Source of the DNA: Synaphobranchus kaupii
Taxonomy: Eukaryota > Chordata > Actinopteri > Anguilliformes > Synaphobranchidae
Length of the DNA stretch: 64,000 bases
Direction: 5' to 3'
Assembly: GCA_029718625.1 (NCBI GenBank)
Contig: CM056383.1
Coordinates: 19,631,930 to 19,695,929 of the forward strand
Shown here: positions 23,242 through 53,541 of the stretch, piece after piece
Numbering within the stretch: the stretch's first letter is position 1
How the letters are laid out: each line of letters starts with the position of its first letter
The notes under the pieces: model-generated
The model's input: the letters and a program-made list of their open reading frames with translations, nothing else
Database searches by the model: none
Told to the model about the DNA's origin: nothing
Position numbers and translations under genes: made by a program

Positions 23242-25001
23242 GTTATCCTTGCCCTCTTCCTTTTTTCTTCTCTGAGAACATTAATACTACAGTCAGCATC
23301 CTCATCCTCTTCGTCATAATCAGTAACTAAATGTTTGCTGGTTTTAAAGTTGTTTAGCAGGTACTGCTTTACAATATGGTATGGCTATGGACAATTAAAC
23401 ACCATTAACAATTAAGAAAACACATAACAGCCCCCCCCCCCCCCCCCCCCGCTGCAGTGACCTGCAGCACTCCGGAATCCTCCGCATCTGTAACCCTTTC
23501 TGTTAAGCTCTCCTCTTCCCCTGATAGGGGCTCGGGTTTTGGAGGAGGGGGATCCTTCTTCTCCTGCCCCTCCCCTTCCTCTATGCTGCCGGCCTCTTCC
23601 AGGGAAGAGAACTCTGCTGGCTTCTCCCAGCTGGACTCTGGGTGAGTGAAATGGGGAAAATTCACATCATGGTCTGCAGGCACATTCCATTGGGTCAAAC
23701 ATGTAGATTTAAAAAAATCACACAGCCTCAATGTCATGGCTGTAGGCAGAGGAGCCCACCCCCAGTTTCGGTGTTATAGTAGTAGCTAGACCCATCTGTA
23801 CTCAAAACTTCCATCCATGGACAGCTTGAAGATTTCTTCAGAAAGCAGAAAAAGATTACTGTCAAACAATGTAGATGGGAACAATATTCTCTGAGTACAG
23901 TTATTACATTAAATTATAATTTAGATGACCACAGAGACAAAAGAGAAAAAATGTAATCATTGAACAATCATTACAGTATTCCAATATGTGTGAATCTAGG
24001 GGACATTTAAATAATTAATAGCAATTAACAAAGTCTACCTCATTTTTAGATTCTGTCTGTCCTTGAGTTTTCCTTTCCCCCTGGAATCCCTCTGGCTTAT
24101 CCCACTGAGCTTCTGAAATAAAATACAGAACAAATCTGAGGTTGCTTCTGTGGCCAAATACACTGCTTTTCAGTGTCCAAGACAATAAGCAGTATCTTTC
24201 ACCTAGACTGGTGTGAAACAGAGGTGATATGATGCCTACCTCCTGTCAGTGTGTTGTAGTAGTAGGTCTGTCCATCATCAGTGACTCTCTGAAGCCAAAC
24301 TTCTGACTCTTTTTCACTGGCTGAAGGCGCCTCCCCAGTTTCTCTGCTGCCTTTGCAGATGCAAGTCAAGTAGCAAAAAGACAGAAGTTTAAAATGGACT
24401 GGACTTCAAATGGCAAATGCAATGACAAACAATGTAAACACAAAGGTTAAATTTAGAGTAACATGAATAACTTGTTTCATTGTTGAAATAGAATCAAAAT
24501 AAAAAATACATTGAAATTTAACCCTCTGATGTGTTTAATAACAAGGAGTGGAAACAATGTAATGTGAACATTAATATGTAACAGTAACATTCATTTGATG
24601 TCAATAGATGAAAGATCAAATAGGAAAATGAAATGAAAAGAGCCAAGTAGGGTTAAATACAATACATAGCAACATTAAAGCAACAGACAAGCTGAGAGCA
24701 AAAGTATTGCTTGTGTCTGCACATGGAACAACCCGTTATTTAAGAGGTGCATGCACTATATGAAGAGCCACTACAGTGTTATTTGTGTATTTAAATTGTC
24801 ATTATATCCATGTGAGTACAATTCCTTTTGAATAGATTACTTCCACAGAAGGGACTTCTCCCATCCTGTATTATGTTTTATTATCAGGTGCATAACTTCA
24901 ATGAGCATGTGTGTGGTGACATTACCTGTTTCTGATACTAGCCTTTCCAGACCCTCCAGCCCCAGAATTTCCTTTTCCATAGTTGTAAACTCCTCGGACA
25001 T
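22481..25001 (-). CDS. wbp4: wbp4 (FBP21), WW-domain spliceosomal protein, N-terminus not found
   Basis: WBP4/FBP21 is a nuclear spliceosome component whose paired WW domains bind proline-rich splicing proteins. Exons (minus): 24926-25001, 24240-24350, 24039-24112, 23760-23835, 23462-23637, 23042-23271, 22481-22634. All junction phases agree and give 298 residues. WW1 has W44, YYY 55-57, W66, P69. WW2 has W94, YYY 105-107, W116, P119. The C-terminus KRKLENGKSRGFQQRGKDD matches the family tail. Exon 23042-23271 holds a run of about 12 Asp in a long acidic tract. The first exon found, MSEEFTTMEKEILGLEGLER, resembles the family segment after the zinc finger. The FCDYCKCW-type matrin zinc finger that normally opens the protein was not found upstream to 28.8 kb. 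An in-frame TAG precedes the ATG region, so either exons are missing or the protein is shortened. Confidence 0.88.
23042..23271 (-). CDS. wbp4: wbp4 acidic exon with poly-Asp triplet repeat
   Basis: Phase 0 in, phase 2 out. Eleven ATC triplets on the plus strand (23209-23241) encode a pure Asp run inside a longer D/E tract, followed by KKARKTSPYATGDQAEEEQD. The KK.RK.SPY segment parallels the KKSNPYG stretch of vertebrate WBP4. The triplet array is a likely length-variable coding microsatellite. Confidence 0.8.
23431..23450. repeat. C20 homopolymer (G20 on coding strand) next to a wbp4 splice donor
   Basis: Twenty consecutive C on the plus strand, 11 bp inside the intron from the donor of exon 23462-23637 (CTGCAG|GTCACTGCAGC then the G-run on the minus strand). 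Confidence 0.95.
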
Positions 25002-26015
25002 GAAATACCTCTACTTGGCTTTGCCAAATGCTCCTCTTCTTAAACTCGAGAGGCCGGGGAGGCCGGGTTTTAATTGCATTCAAGTCACCAATGTGACCAA
25101 TTCGTGGAGAGCAGGGGTGTGCTTATTTATGGGTTCTTGCTTCTACTCCTTATCTCTGCCATAAACTTGGCCAACCTCCAGTAGTTGCGTCCCCTGTGGG
25201 TTCATTGCAACAGTGATCCTCAAGGTGGAGGTCTACTTCAATTCTACACATTACTGTCAGCAGTCATGTTTAGCTGTTGCACACTGTTTTCCTTTTGAGG
25301 AGAACAACATAAACATATTTTCTTAGAAAGTTGTTTATTTTTATTTTATTGCAGATTTACAAAAAATTATTTCCCTTCTAAAGTGTAGGCTAATGTCGAA
25401 TTAATTTAAAGTTGGGTAAACTACAATACAAAGTTATGGGTAAACGTAATAAGTTACCTAATGGACTACTTTAATAGTCGGCCTTAATGGACAGGCTAGG
25501 CTACTTGTTGATTCATTGAGATGTTTGCTTAAACCATGGCTTAAACCCATAGACTGTTCTTAAACCCTGCGAACTAGGCTTCTGTATGCGTGAGCACCGG
25601 ACACCTGACATTAGGCGAGACGTTAACTTTCGCAGCACATTGCAATTAGGCTACCACCGCTAGGTAACTAAACTGTGAGTTCGCAAGATTTCCTTTTCTA
25701 AAAATGAAAATTAATGTAGGAGTAGTTAAAATGTCTACTATCGCTCAGACAGTGTAGCTAGCCTGGTTGCTGTGTTAGCTAACGTTAATTAGGTTAGTCT
25801 ACGTAGAATAGCTAGGCTAGTTAGCTGCCATTACTAATAGTGGTATGAATACAGAAAGCCAGTACTATTTACGTCCCGGACATACAACATTGTGTGATTA
25901 GTTAACAGCTATTTCCATTAAAATTTCAAATGATTTCTACAATTAGTCTGCACGATTGCAAGTACACATGGCATCACATGTTTCTTAAAGAGAAAATACA
26001 TAGAGTTAGTTCGAT
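25002..26015. other. wbp4 upstream region
   Basis: No zinc-finger exon or other gene seen. The stretch 25540-25860 carries TAGCTAACGTTA-type motifs common in fish promoters and could hold the wbp4 transcription start, but no start can be defined. Confidence 0.35.
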
Positions 26016-26087
26016 TCCCATATGGTCTAGCGGTTAGGATTCCTGGTTTTCACCCAGGCGGCCCGGGTTCGACTCCCGGTATGGGAA
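26016..26087 (+). tRNA. tRNA-Glu (anticodon TTC)
   Basis: 72-nt tRNA. The acceptor stem TCCCATA pairs perfectly with TATGGGA. A box TGGTCTAGCGG and B box GGTTCGACTCC are intact. The anticodon stem CCTGG/CCAGG closes the loop TTTTCAC with anticodon TTC at 26049-26051. The discriminator base is A, and no CCA is encoded, as in eukaryotes. A T5 run follows at 26093-26097 (ACATTTTTC), a plausible RNA polymerase III terminator. It stands alone between wbp4 and slain1. Confidence 0.97.
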
Positions 26088-26404
26088 GTTACATTTTTCT
26101 TAGTTATTCGTGGATTTTTAACTTTAAAATAATAAACTGATGAAATTGTGGGTTGCTAAACTACATAGGCTCTGTCGTCAGGGTTATATTCGCTTATCAT
26201 AACCGTTATCGTATCTAATAGGTATGGTATAGCCTATTTCATAATTAGGATACGTATTTTCAAGCGGTGCAGTCGCTTCTATATGTGACATGTGTGTCCG
26301 TCCGTCCGTTCGTAGCATGAGATTTAAACCAATCAGGAGTCGCCTATGCGTCACATGCCCGGCAATACAATAGTAGCTTGAGAAAAGCATGCCCAGCTTC
26401 AGAC

Positions 26405-26825
26405 AGCTCTATCTCAAAAAATATACATGTCACAGCTTAGATATTCACACCATAGGAATCCTGGGAACCAGATGCACGTATGTATATAATATGTCTTGTG
26501 TAGCTAAAAAATTGTAGTCGTGGTCACAAGTTAGAAAATGGGTTTGAAATTGAAATTACCAGCTGCCGCTAGAGTGGAGTTTTGAACATTCCACCATTTG
26601 TGTGAATGGGGAGCATGGTTTTCAAACAACACTGAATATTTAACAAACTAAAAATGTCCCAGCTTAAATATTTACACCGTAGGAATCCTGGGAACCACAT
26701 GAACATTTTGATACATATTATGTCTGTGTACCTTAAAAACTGTAGTCGTCATCATAAGTTAGAAAATGGGTTTGAAATTGAAATTACCAACTGCCGCTAG
26801 AGTGGAGTTTTGAACGTTCCACCTG
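26405..26825. repeat. Diverged ~227-bp tandem duplication
   Basis: Two head-to-tail copies, recognised by AGGAATCCTGGGAACCA at 26454 and 26681 and by GCCGCTAGAGTGGAGTTTTG followed by AACATTCCACC / AACGTTCCACC. The copies differ by substitutions and small indels. Origin unknown. Confidence 0.85.
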
Positions 26826-28164
26826 TTAGCAAGGTGAGTCACCGTAGCAACCCCCCAAAGCAAAATCAATACAAAATCTACCACCAGTGTTCTGCTGGAC
26901 CCAGTCAGTTATGGAACGGCCCAACTATCCATGCATCCTCTTGTTGAATTTGGAATTCCATTGTTATTGTTCAAGTAATAACTGTAATCTTTCCTGTTTG
27001 TTATCAGAGTACTAACTGTCATATTTCCTGTTTCTTCTGAAATACCAATGGCTGTCCTTTTATCTCCAATATCACCAAACCAGAGGCCATTGTTTTAGTA
27101 CATGTAAACAACACACACATTTTCTATTGCATTTTTTAATATGATTGCTCATAAACCTGCACCGCTTACTTCACCACCTGGGTGTGATTTTTGTTACCAG
27201 AGCGACCAACCATTGTTGTTAAGCATTCTAATATGCCCTCGACCACACATTTAGCAATTTACGCCTACCTACGTGACCGAATTAGCTAATCTCACTTAAA
27301 ATCACTAATATAATATGTTCCATAATTTTAAACTTTATTTAACTTTTAAAATACATTCCCATACAATACAGCTGTTCAATACACAGTTAGCCAAGGAAAT
27401 AGCGCCCTCTCAGCTGTGCAAGTTTAATATTAATATGGTGCTTGAAGAGGAAAACAAAAACAGTACGGTTAAAACGAGTTTTTACAGGAGGGGGAAAAAA
27501 AGATTTAAATGACCAGTGACATTACAGGCATTGCTACATGTGTGGCCTTACCAAAACAAAAGCTTTGCTCAGTCCAAAGAAACAAACAGATTTTCCTGCT
27601 TCAAATAAAGAAAACACTTAGAAAATGAATTAAAAACCTTTAGAACAGATATCACAATGTAACAAAGATTTCTCATTTAATCTCATGTTATTAGACTTGC
27701 TGTTCAATTAAATTTTCTGTGTGAAAAAAAAATAGAAAAACTGCAAGAAATTCAATAGTAACACATTTAAAAACAGCTTTGAAAAATTTGATCCCATATT
27801 GTCGACTTCCTAATTTTTGGCTAGTATGCTTTGTTTAAAGAATCAGAATATACCCGTAGGAGTAGCATGTCAACAGTACACAACGTTAAATTTTACCTCA
27901 GATATACATGTATCATTGAGTATCTCACAGACTCACTTCTTAGGCATTCTGCACAGCTCATCCATATTTGAACCCTTTTTTAGTTTCCTGCTACCTGCTC
28001 AATTTTTGAATGCACAGACACACGTGCTTTCGTCCAGAGAACAGGAATGCCAAGCTGCTTCTTTTCACCTACCAGTCCACCAGTTAAGCTCACACAGACA
28101 TTGAGTTGGAAGAGGTCACTTCATGTGCAGTTTGTGCAGGTGGAGTGCAGTCACCCAAATTAGT
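26826..28164. other. Intergenic DNA and probable slain1 3' flank
   Basis: No gene seen. A G-rich run sits at 28166-28178. The slain1 transcript probably ends somewhere in this stretch or just before it. Confidence 0.35.
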
Positions 28165-28204
28165 GGGGGGGGGGGGGGGTGTCACTGGAGTGCAATGAGA
28201 CTTC

Positions 28205-28534
28205 GGCCATGACCGAATATGATCCCTGTTCCCTGCCCCCTGTCCACTCAGACCCGTGTTTACTTATGTGCCCTGTCCCCCTACTTTGCAAGCAGTGTGC
28301 AAAATAAATCCTACAAAACTCTTTCCAAACTAGTGAGGAAGTTACTTCTGGTTTACTTCCTGAAATTGTCAGATGAGTGTGCTCCTGAATCCCTCAACAA
28401 AACCCTGGAAATAAAGGTTTCATATTCAAGTGCCCCATTTGTGAGAAAAAGTCGCCCCGCTCAAAAGCTTTTTGACGAAGTTCACTCAAATATGCGCCCA
28501 CAAAGGGGTGAAGCGATCATATTCGGTCATGGCC
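28205..28534. mobile_element. MITE with perfect 20-bp TIRs, probably in the slain1 3' UTR
   Basis: GGCCATGACCGAATATGATC at 28205-28224 is exactly inverted at 28515-28534. There is no coding capacity. A partial related copy lies at 38508-38617. It starts about 275 bp beyond the slain1 stop, so it is likely part of the slain1 3' UTR. Confidence 0.8.
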
Positions 28535-28808
28535 ACAGACATACTGCCACCTGAAACCCCTCCCTTACCAGGTAACACTATTGCCAATTGAGTGTCACCC
28601 TGCAGTACTGCCTGAGCTGACGTTGGCACAGTCTAGATTTGTGGGGCACATCCACATGCTAAAAACAGGACCTTAACAGAGCAAGCCACCCAGCAGGCCC
28701 AGTTCATCCAGTTATTCTCCCATTCAAGAACACTTTGTGATCAGGCCCAGCCAACTGTGTACCCAACACTGGGCCTTTACTGCAGCTTCCCGTGCCATTT
28801 CCCCTTGT

Positions 28809-46903
<18,095 letters not shown>

Positions 46904-47180
46904 GTGAAATAAATATGCTCAAATGTAACATTTAGGGAACAAAAAACAATCGTAAAATGGTGGACAGTATTAGGCTACTGCAGATCTCTTTCTCCGCCGC
47001 TTTCACTGTGATTACACCATTACGTCTGTGTCCAATTCCTCCGGAACCAACTGAGTGTTCTATTGAGATGCAGCGCATGTCACTCCGCGAGAGATTAAAC
47101 ACCCCTCTGTCTCCTCCCTCGGTGCACAGCTTGGTACCGTAACAGACCCAGACGAACTGTACAGACGCAAATAGTGGCAT
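46904..47180 (-). promoter_or_regulatory. slain1 5' flank / probable promoter
   Basis: Immediately upstream of the slain1 ATG. It contains TTCCTCCGGAACC (an ETS-like GGAA/TTCC pair) and a modest rise in CpG. No TATA box is obvious. Start site not defined. Confidence 0.35.
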
Positions 47181-47458
47181 AATGACAATTTGGCATCAGT
47201 CACCAAAATGTATTACAATCACAAAACGCAAAAATAAGATCTTATGAGATTTCCCTGGCAAGATACAAACATTTCCACATTTTAATTGTTCCCTACTGCC
47301 AGATCGTAAGAACTGGCTACACTGAACACTGATTGCAGTATGATTTGCATGTGTTATTTTCAAGTTGCAGGTTAGTTTGAGCCAAAACATTTGAAGGTGT
47401 TCTGGTTATTTTCATTAAAAATGAAAAAACGTAGCTTTCACTGCCTCAAATATAGCTA

Positions 47459-48788
47459 CAGCGCCCTCCAAAATGTTTGGGACAAAGACCTATTTTTACT
47501 TGATTTGGCCCTGTTGCTATTCCACAATTTTAGATTTTTAATCAAACAATTGTGGTAAGTTAAAGTGCAGATTCTCAGCTTTTATTGAAGGTAATTTTAT
47601 GCATTTTGGTATCACCATGTAGAAATGACAGCACTTTTTATACCATAATGTACCCCCCCCCACCCCACCCACTCTGCCAGGCCTGTAGGCTACTGCATCT
47701 TCACATCTTCAGCTCCTGCTTGTTTTGGGGGCTAGTTTTTTCTTTAGCATATGAAATGCATGTTCAATTGGATTCAGATTGGCTGAATGACTTTTTTCCA
47801 GTTTCTGCCTTTGAAAAACGAATTTGTTGCTTCAGCAGTTTGGGATCATTGTCTTGCCGTAGGATGAAGTGCTACTCGATGAGTTTGGAGGCATTTGCTT
47901 GAACTTACAAGTACACTTCGGAATTAATTCTGCTGCTGCTATCAGCAGTTAAATCATCAATGTAGACAAGTGAGCCAATACCTGTGGCAGCTATATACAT
48001 GCCCAAACCATAACACCCCCACCACCATGTTTGACATGAGGTGGTTTGCTTTGGATCTTAGGCAGTTCCTTTTGGCCTCCACAAGTGAATCTTGGTCTCA
48101 TCTGTCCACAAGACCTTTTCCCCAAATATCTGCAGGCTCTTTTAGGTACTTCTTAGCTGTACTATAACAACTATACAACTACAACCTGGCCGTCCTGTTT
48201 TTGCGGCTAACTAGTGGTTGGCATCTTCCAGTGTAGCCTCTGTACTTCTCTTTGTGAAGTCTTCTGTGGAACGTAGTCACTGACACATCCACGCCTGCCT
48301 CCTAAAGAGTGTTTCTGTCTGACACGTCTTTGAGCTCACCAGTGCTGTGTTTCTTCGTGATGATGTTCCAAACAGTTAATGGCTTCCTTGACTTTCCGTG
48401 GCACAACTCTGATCCTCATGTTGACAACCGCCAATAACTGACTCCAAAGGCAATCAAAAGCCTAGAATCAAGACTAGATACTGAAAGCTCTCTTATACCT
48501 GCACTAAGGAAGCAACTGAACACAACTGACTAATCAGAAACACCTGTGAAGCCATTTGTCCCAAACATTATGGTGCCCTGAAATATGGGGGCGCTATGTA
48601 TAACAAGTTCTGTAATTTCTACATGGTGAAAACAAAATGTATAAAATACCCTATAATAAAAATGGAGAATCTACACTTTAACCACATGTGAAATTGTGAA
48701 TTGTTTGATTACACATCTAAAATTATGGAGTACAGGGCCAAATCAAGAAAAAATATAAAAAATGTCCCAAACATTATGAAGGGCACTG
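47459..48788 (-). mobile_element. Decayed Tc1-like transposon with long TIRs
   Basis: TA (47457-47458) and TA (48789-48790) flank termini CAGCGCCCTCCAAAATGTTT and (opposite strand) CAGTGCCCTTCATAATGTTT. Inverted homology runs about 190 bp (TTGATTTGGCCCTGT, CACCATGTAGAAAT). The minus strand keeps fragments of a Tc1 DDE transposase, near GSLVYIDDLTADSSS and a QDNDPK-like motif (about 47840-48030), with frameshifts and stops. Inactive. Confidence 0.88.
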
Positions 48789-48852
48789 TAAATTGATGCA
48801 GGCTATAGTTGGCTAGTAAAGGCCACTCATTCGGCCGCATGTCAACCTCATA

Positions 48853-49195
48853 CAGGGCGGCATGGTCGTGCAGTGGGTAGCCATGTCACCTCACAGAAGG
48901 TACCAGAGTTTCAATCCCGGCCGGGCCGAGGGCCTTTCTCTGCGGAATTGGTACAGTATGTTCTCCCCGTGGGTTTCCTCCCACAGTCCAAAGACATGCA
49001 GGTTAGGTGAAGTGGACTCTAAATTGCCCATAGGTATGAGTGTGTGAGTGAATGGTGTGTGTGTGCCCTGCGATGGATTGGCAACCTGTCCAGGGGGTAT
49101 TCCTGCTTCTCGCCCAAAGCAAAGCATGCTGGGATAGGCTCAAGCCCCCCCTGACCAGGAATAAGCGGGTTAGATAATGGATGGATGGATAAACA
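48853..49195 (+). mobile_element. SINE-like fish repeat ('GGCGGCATGG...ATGGATGG')
   Basis: Matches the ubiquitous fish element: GCAGTGGGTAGC, TCAATCCCGGCCGGGCC, CCGTGGGTTTCCTCCCACAG, TCCAAAGACATGCAGGTTAG, GGGATAGGCTCAAGCCCCCC, ending GCGGGTTAGATAATGG and tandem ATGG. The head has a tRNA-like B-box region. Non-coding. Confidence 0.85.
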
Positions 49196-49199
49196 GCCG

Positions 49200-51040
49200 A
49201 TACAGTCGATAAACTTGATGTTTCACCACATCTTATGAGAACACATCTTCTCAGCTTTTATTAAAGGGTATTTTTATTTACTCATCAACCGAATGAGGCC
49301 TTCATTAATGCATTGGTTATGATCAAATATAAATAGAAAATGACCTAAAGGAAAGTATGCATTACTGGATGCAAAATGACCCTTCTGGAACATGGAATCA
49401 ATACAATTAATAATTTGTTCAGATATACACACAAGAGATACACATTAAATACATTTAAATTTTTATGAACTGCCATCCTCATCACCATCATCTATTTATA
49501 AAGCATTTGTTTTGACATTTCAGGTAAAATCTTCCCATTACAGTATAGCCATAAAATCATCACATAGCATGCAATTCTCAAATTCGGACACCAAAAAAAC
49601 CTGATGCTTCTCACAGTCCTAAATAGGCTGACATTTTTGACTGTATGTTTTTGCTATGAACATCTGAGCTAGATACATTTTTTTTTTTTTTAACTGTAAA
49701 ACATACTGTGAATTCCCAATAAATATAGCCGATACAATAGAAAAGATCTAAATGGGGCCATGCATGGTAAAGCAACCACACGCACATGCAGTTTCCCATC
49801 TCATTTCAGCTCATGCTCTTATTGCAATTCTGTTTTACACCTGAGGCTCCACATCATAAAAGTCAATTGGCATGATGGAATAGGTGCTGAGAGAAAGAGA
49901 GAGAGAGAGAGAGAGAGACCTTTGATTATACTTTAGTATTAACAATATAGGAGACGAACAAACTTAATTCTCAAGCATTTCAGAAATAAAACAAGAAACA
50001 AACCCCCCAAAAAAACCAAAAGAAAAACCAACTAAACCCACACAAAACAAATAAAAAATAAATGACCCCTCCCAGAAAATAAGAATAAAGCATAACAAAC
50101 ATTAAAAAATAAAATAATATACACTCAAAAACTACTAACTACCAAAAACAAAATCCATATCAAACTGGTTGTAGCATCCATACAAGTGCTTCACTCAATG
50201 TAACACTATCACTTGCACATGATAGTTAATATATTTTCAGTTTGAATGACATCTCCTGTGTTGCACAGTGATGTTGGGTCTGAAATGTTTTTGTGTATAC
50301 TTGCTTCACATATTGGATCTTGGTCGATTACACTTAAAAAAAATACTTTAGCCCATTAGACACCACCATAATTACTTACCAAAAGGACTTATTTTTCACA
50401 GTATTTAGAACAAAATTATTACTTAATATTATTGTATGTTTTGGTTAATAATTACTACCATGGGTCTGCAATTTAAAGGGAAGTATTTCCAAAGTTCACT
50501 CGCATCTAAAGAGTTAAAGTATTTCAAATATTGTACGTGGCCCAGTTCTGGTAAATACAACATTCCTGAACTTTGTTTTCAGTGTTCACCCACATCTCCC
50601 CATGTAGCAAACACTACAATACATGGCTGACTAGGATTAACCTCCAAATGCAGCTGTAACTGCTTTCTCGGTAGTCTCTGCAGGTCACTTTTTAATGCAA
50701 ACACTGTCCAACCTCAGCCCGAGTTCCATACTCCGTTGCATGAGCAAATCAGTCGCCAATCATTAACTGCAGGTGGAAACAACTATTAACTGATCACACA
50801 CAAGAAGACCAAGTAGGCCAAAAAGTCCACTTAACTACACTCACCAGGGAACTCTGTAATAAATACATATATAAGAAGTGGTTAAAATAGCACAAATCAT
50901 TGCCAAAAGGAGTGAAAGAAAGATACAACTCTTGTACAACAGAAAAGGTAAGTATTCACACTACGTGACATAAAACCTGATAGTAGATAGACAGAACTGT
51001 AGAGAAAAGCACAAAGAGATAGGGGCCCACAAGCGCCCCT
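49200..51040. other. Intergenic DNA between slain1 and fbxl3, no gene seen
   Basis: AT-rich with a GA repeat at about 49889-49917 and A-rich runs at 49990-50150. No supported gene. Confidence 0.45.
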
Positions 51041-51042
51041 TT

Positions 51043-51182
51043 TCATCCAGACTGCAGGACAGAGACTGCTTGTAGAGTGCTGGGTGTGTTCATCCAGACT
51101 GCAGGACAGAGACTGCTTGTAGAGTGCTGGGTGTGTTCATCCAGACTGCAGGACAGCGACTGCTTGTACAGTGCTGGGTTTG
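51043..51182. repeat. 47-bp minisatellite, 3 copies
   Basis: Three copies of a unit containing CATCCAGACTGCAGGACAGA and GACTGCTTGTAGAGTGCTGG, the last slightly diverged (CAGCGAC, TACAGTG). Confidence 0.93.
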
Positions 51183-51772
51183 TTTGCATTTTCCATCTGC
51201 AGCTGGACAGCAGTCACATGTTTCATCCAGGGCCCAGGCTGAGGTCTGGTGAACTGCTAAGGCACCAGATCATAATCAGATTAATTTCACGTCCCATCTG
51301 CAAAATATTTAACCCAATATACAATGGCCTTGTTGTGAATAATGTTCAGTAATTAAAATGAACTGCTTGCTGTGCAAACAGTGATTGACTCCACGCATTT
51401 TACCCGGGCACCATGTTACTTCAAGTAATGTGATTCCTGAGTGAAACTGTATCTTCAGTAAACATTTTTTTAAAGGACTGTTCCATTTTTATGGTAATTT
51501 TGTTTCTTTTTCCATAGCTGTGGCTGATAGGTTGTGCATTTGTCAAATCAGAAAAGATACATTATTGCCCTCCCAATGTTCACAAGCCACTGTTAAAAAT
51601 TTTATTAAAAATCACAGTTGTCTTTCTCCCTCCTTCAGGCCTGTTATCCACAGACTACTTCATTGATTAATCAAAAATAATCTTATGGGGGCAATTATAT
51701 GACGCCATTCACAATAGATGTTTGAAAGGCAAATATTAATATGTTGATCTAATCTTAGTCATAAATACATTA

Positions 51773-51835
51773 CATGACATTCATTTAGCAGGCACTCTTA
51801 TTCAGAGCACCTTATAATCTAGTAAATTAAACATA
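51773..51835 (-). mobile_element. SINE 3' tail
   Basis: ACATTCATTTAGCAGGCACTC followed by TTATTCAGAGCACCTTATAA is the reverse orientation of the tail at 14430-14520, diverged. Confidence 0.6.
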
Positions 51836-52239
51836 AGTAAACATCGGTGCATTCACCTGCTTAATATGAACAATAGTGCCAGACCTGGCTGACAACATTC
51901 CCAGACGCAACATTACTAAAGCAATCGTGCAAGTTAACTATGCTAATGATAGTATCCAAAGTGAGTATTCCACATATAAACATTCCCTTTACCCAGGAAG
52001 TGTTCTAATAAATAAATAAATATGATGTTATTGGATTAATTTAACCTGGCTACATCAGTTATTTTGCATATGAAAGATGAAAATATATATTGCTATTTGC
52101 TACCAAATAGACAGATATACAATTCGCACAGTGCTAGGATGCTAGCATCAACATGCATTCTGTCAAAGATATTAATTATACATATATCGAGATTATTTGA
52201 AGTTAGACTCCGAAATTTTCTTCATACTGTACTGATGAG

Positions 52240-52620
52240 GTCCCTTTCCTGCTGTAAAAACGTGTCTCCAGCGTCCCCCTGCCGGTTTCCCAGAGACGCG
52301 CATTTCTATCATACGGTTTAAACGACCCACAATGCACTGCGCCCTCGTCACAGGAAAACTAAACAGATCGCCATTTTTATGATCAAACCGCGACATAAAT
52401 AAGTCACGAGACGGGTAGTGAAAAGACACCGAATTATCTGCTGTAAAACGACGAATTTGGATCATCAATATAGACTAGAGTAGAGCCTAATGCGCCCGAT
52501 CAGCTGGCCTGCTCGAATGAGGTTTTCCAGTTGCGCTAGCCCGGCCCGGGTTGAGGTGGAAGTGATCGATCGCTCTTTTCCACTGTGACTGATTGTAAAC
52601 ACAACTAACTAGTTATCCAG
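52240..52620 (+). promoter_or_regulatory. fbxl3 promoter / 5' UTR exon (putative)
   Basis: CpG content rises sharply (GACGCGCATTTC, AAACCGCGAC, TAATGCGCCCGATC, GCTAGCCCGGCCCGGG), unlike the AT-rich surroundings. A strong donor GTTATCCAG|GTAGGT at 52620/52621 suggests a non-coding first exon that splices to the acceptor at 53899-53900 just before the fbxl3 ATG. Confidence 0.55.
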
Positions 52621-53119
52621 GTAGGTTGAGAGGGAGGAAACGCCAGGGTCCACTTGTGTGAGTCTGGGACAGCAATCTGTGCAAGTAACGTGGAATTAGT
52701 TACGCTTTCTGTATTCTATTTAGTTATGTTAGCTGGCTAACTATAGTGCTATGGAAGGATTGCTACGTTAGCTACCCAGCAGTGTTTTTTAAATCTGTAT
52801 AGTAAAGTGTTAGCTATTAACGAAATCATGTCTTGCTAACCTATGGTCTAGCTAGCTGGTAAGGCAGAACGTATCTTGGTGACTAGCAAACTGGTTCTCA
52901 ACTTGGCTTGTCACCTTTTGCTAAATTAATCAGCCAGTAAACCGGAACCCAGTTGTGTCGTGATAGCTAAGGCTTGAGGAGGGCACACTTTATCTAGGAT
53001 TAACATTACAATGCAGGCGTCAACGATGAGCGTTTGTAATATTCAATATTTATTTATATACGTTAACAGTTCCATCCCCAGCTATCTCGGAATAGCAGAT
53101 AGCTGGATTACAAGCGTTA

Positions 53120-53541
53120 GTGCATTGATGGTGGTGTGTGGGGCTGAAAGATGAGGCTGGCATCAGTGCATTGATGGTGTCTGTGGTTAAAAGATGAGGC
53201 TGGTATAAGTGTGCATTGATGGTGGTGTGTGGGGCTGAAAGATGAGGCTGGCATCAGTGTGCATTGATGGTGTCTGTGGTTAAAAGATGAGGCTGGTATA
53301 AGTGTGCATTGATGGTGGTGTGTGGGGCTGAAAGATGAGGCTGGCATCAGTGTGCATTGATGGTGGTGTCTGTGGCTAAAAGATGAGGCTGGTATCAGTG
53401 TGCATTGATGGTGGTGTGTGGGGCTGAAAGATGAGGCTGGTATCAGTGTGCATTGATGGTGGTGTGTGGGGCTAAAAGATGAGGCTGATATCAGTGTGCA
53501 TTGATGGTGGTGTGTGTGGCTGAAAGATGAGGCTGGTATCA
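53120..53541. repeat. 48-bp minisatellite in fbxl3 intron 1
   Basis: About nine copies of a unit such as GTGCATTGATGGTGGTGTGT followed by GGGGCTGAAAGATGAGGCTG and GTATCAGT. Some copies have lost 3-5 bp. It ends about 360 bp before the fbxl3 coding start. Open frames on both strands are by-products. Confidence 0.95.

Noticed and set aside
28219..28554. 111-codon plus-strand open frame
   Set aside because: Almost entirely within a 330-bp MITE with perfect inverted ends.
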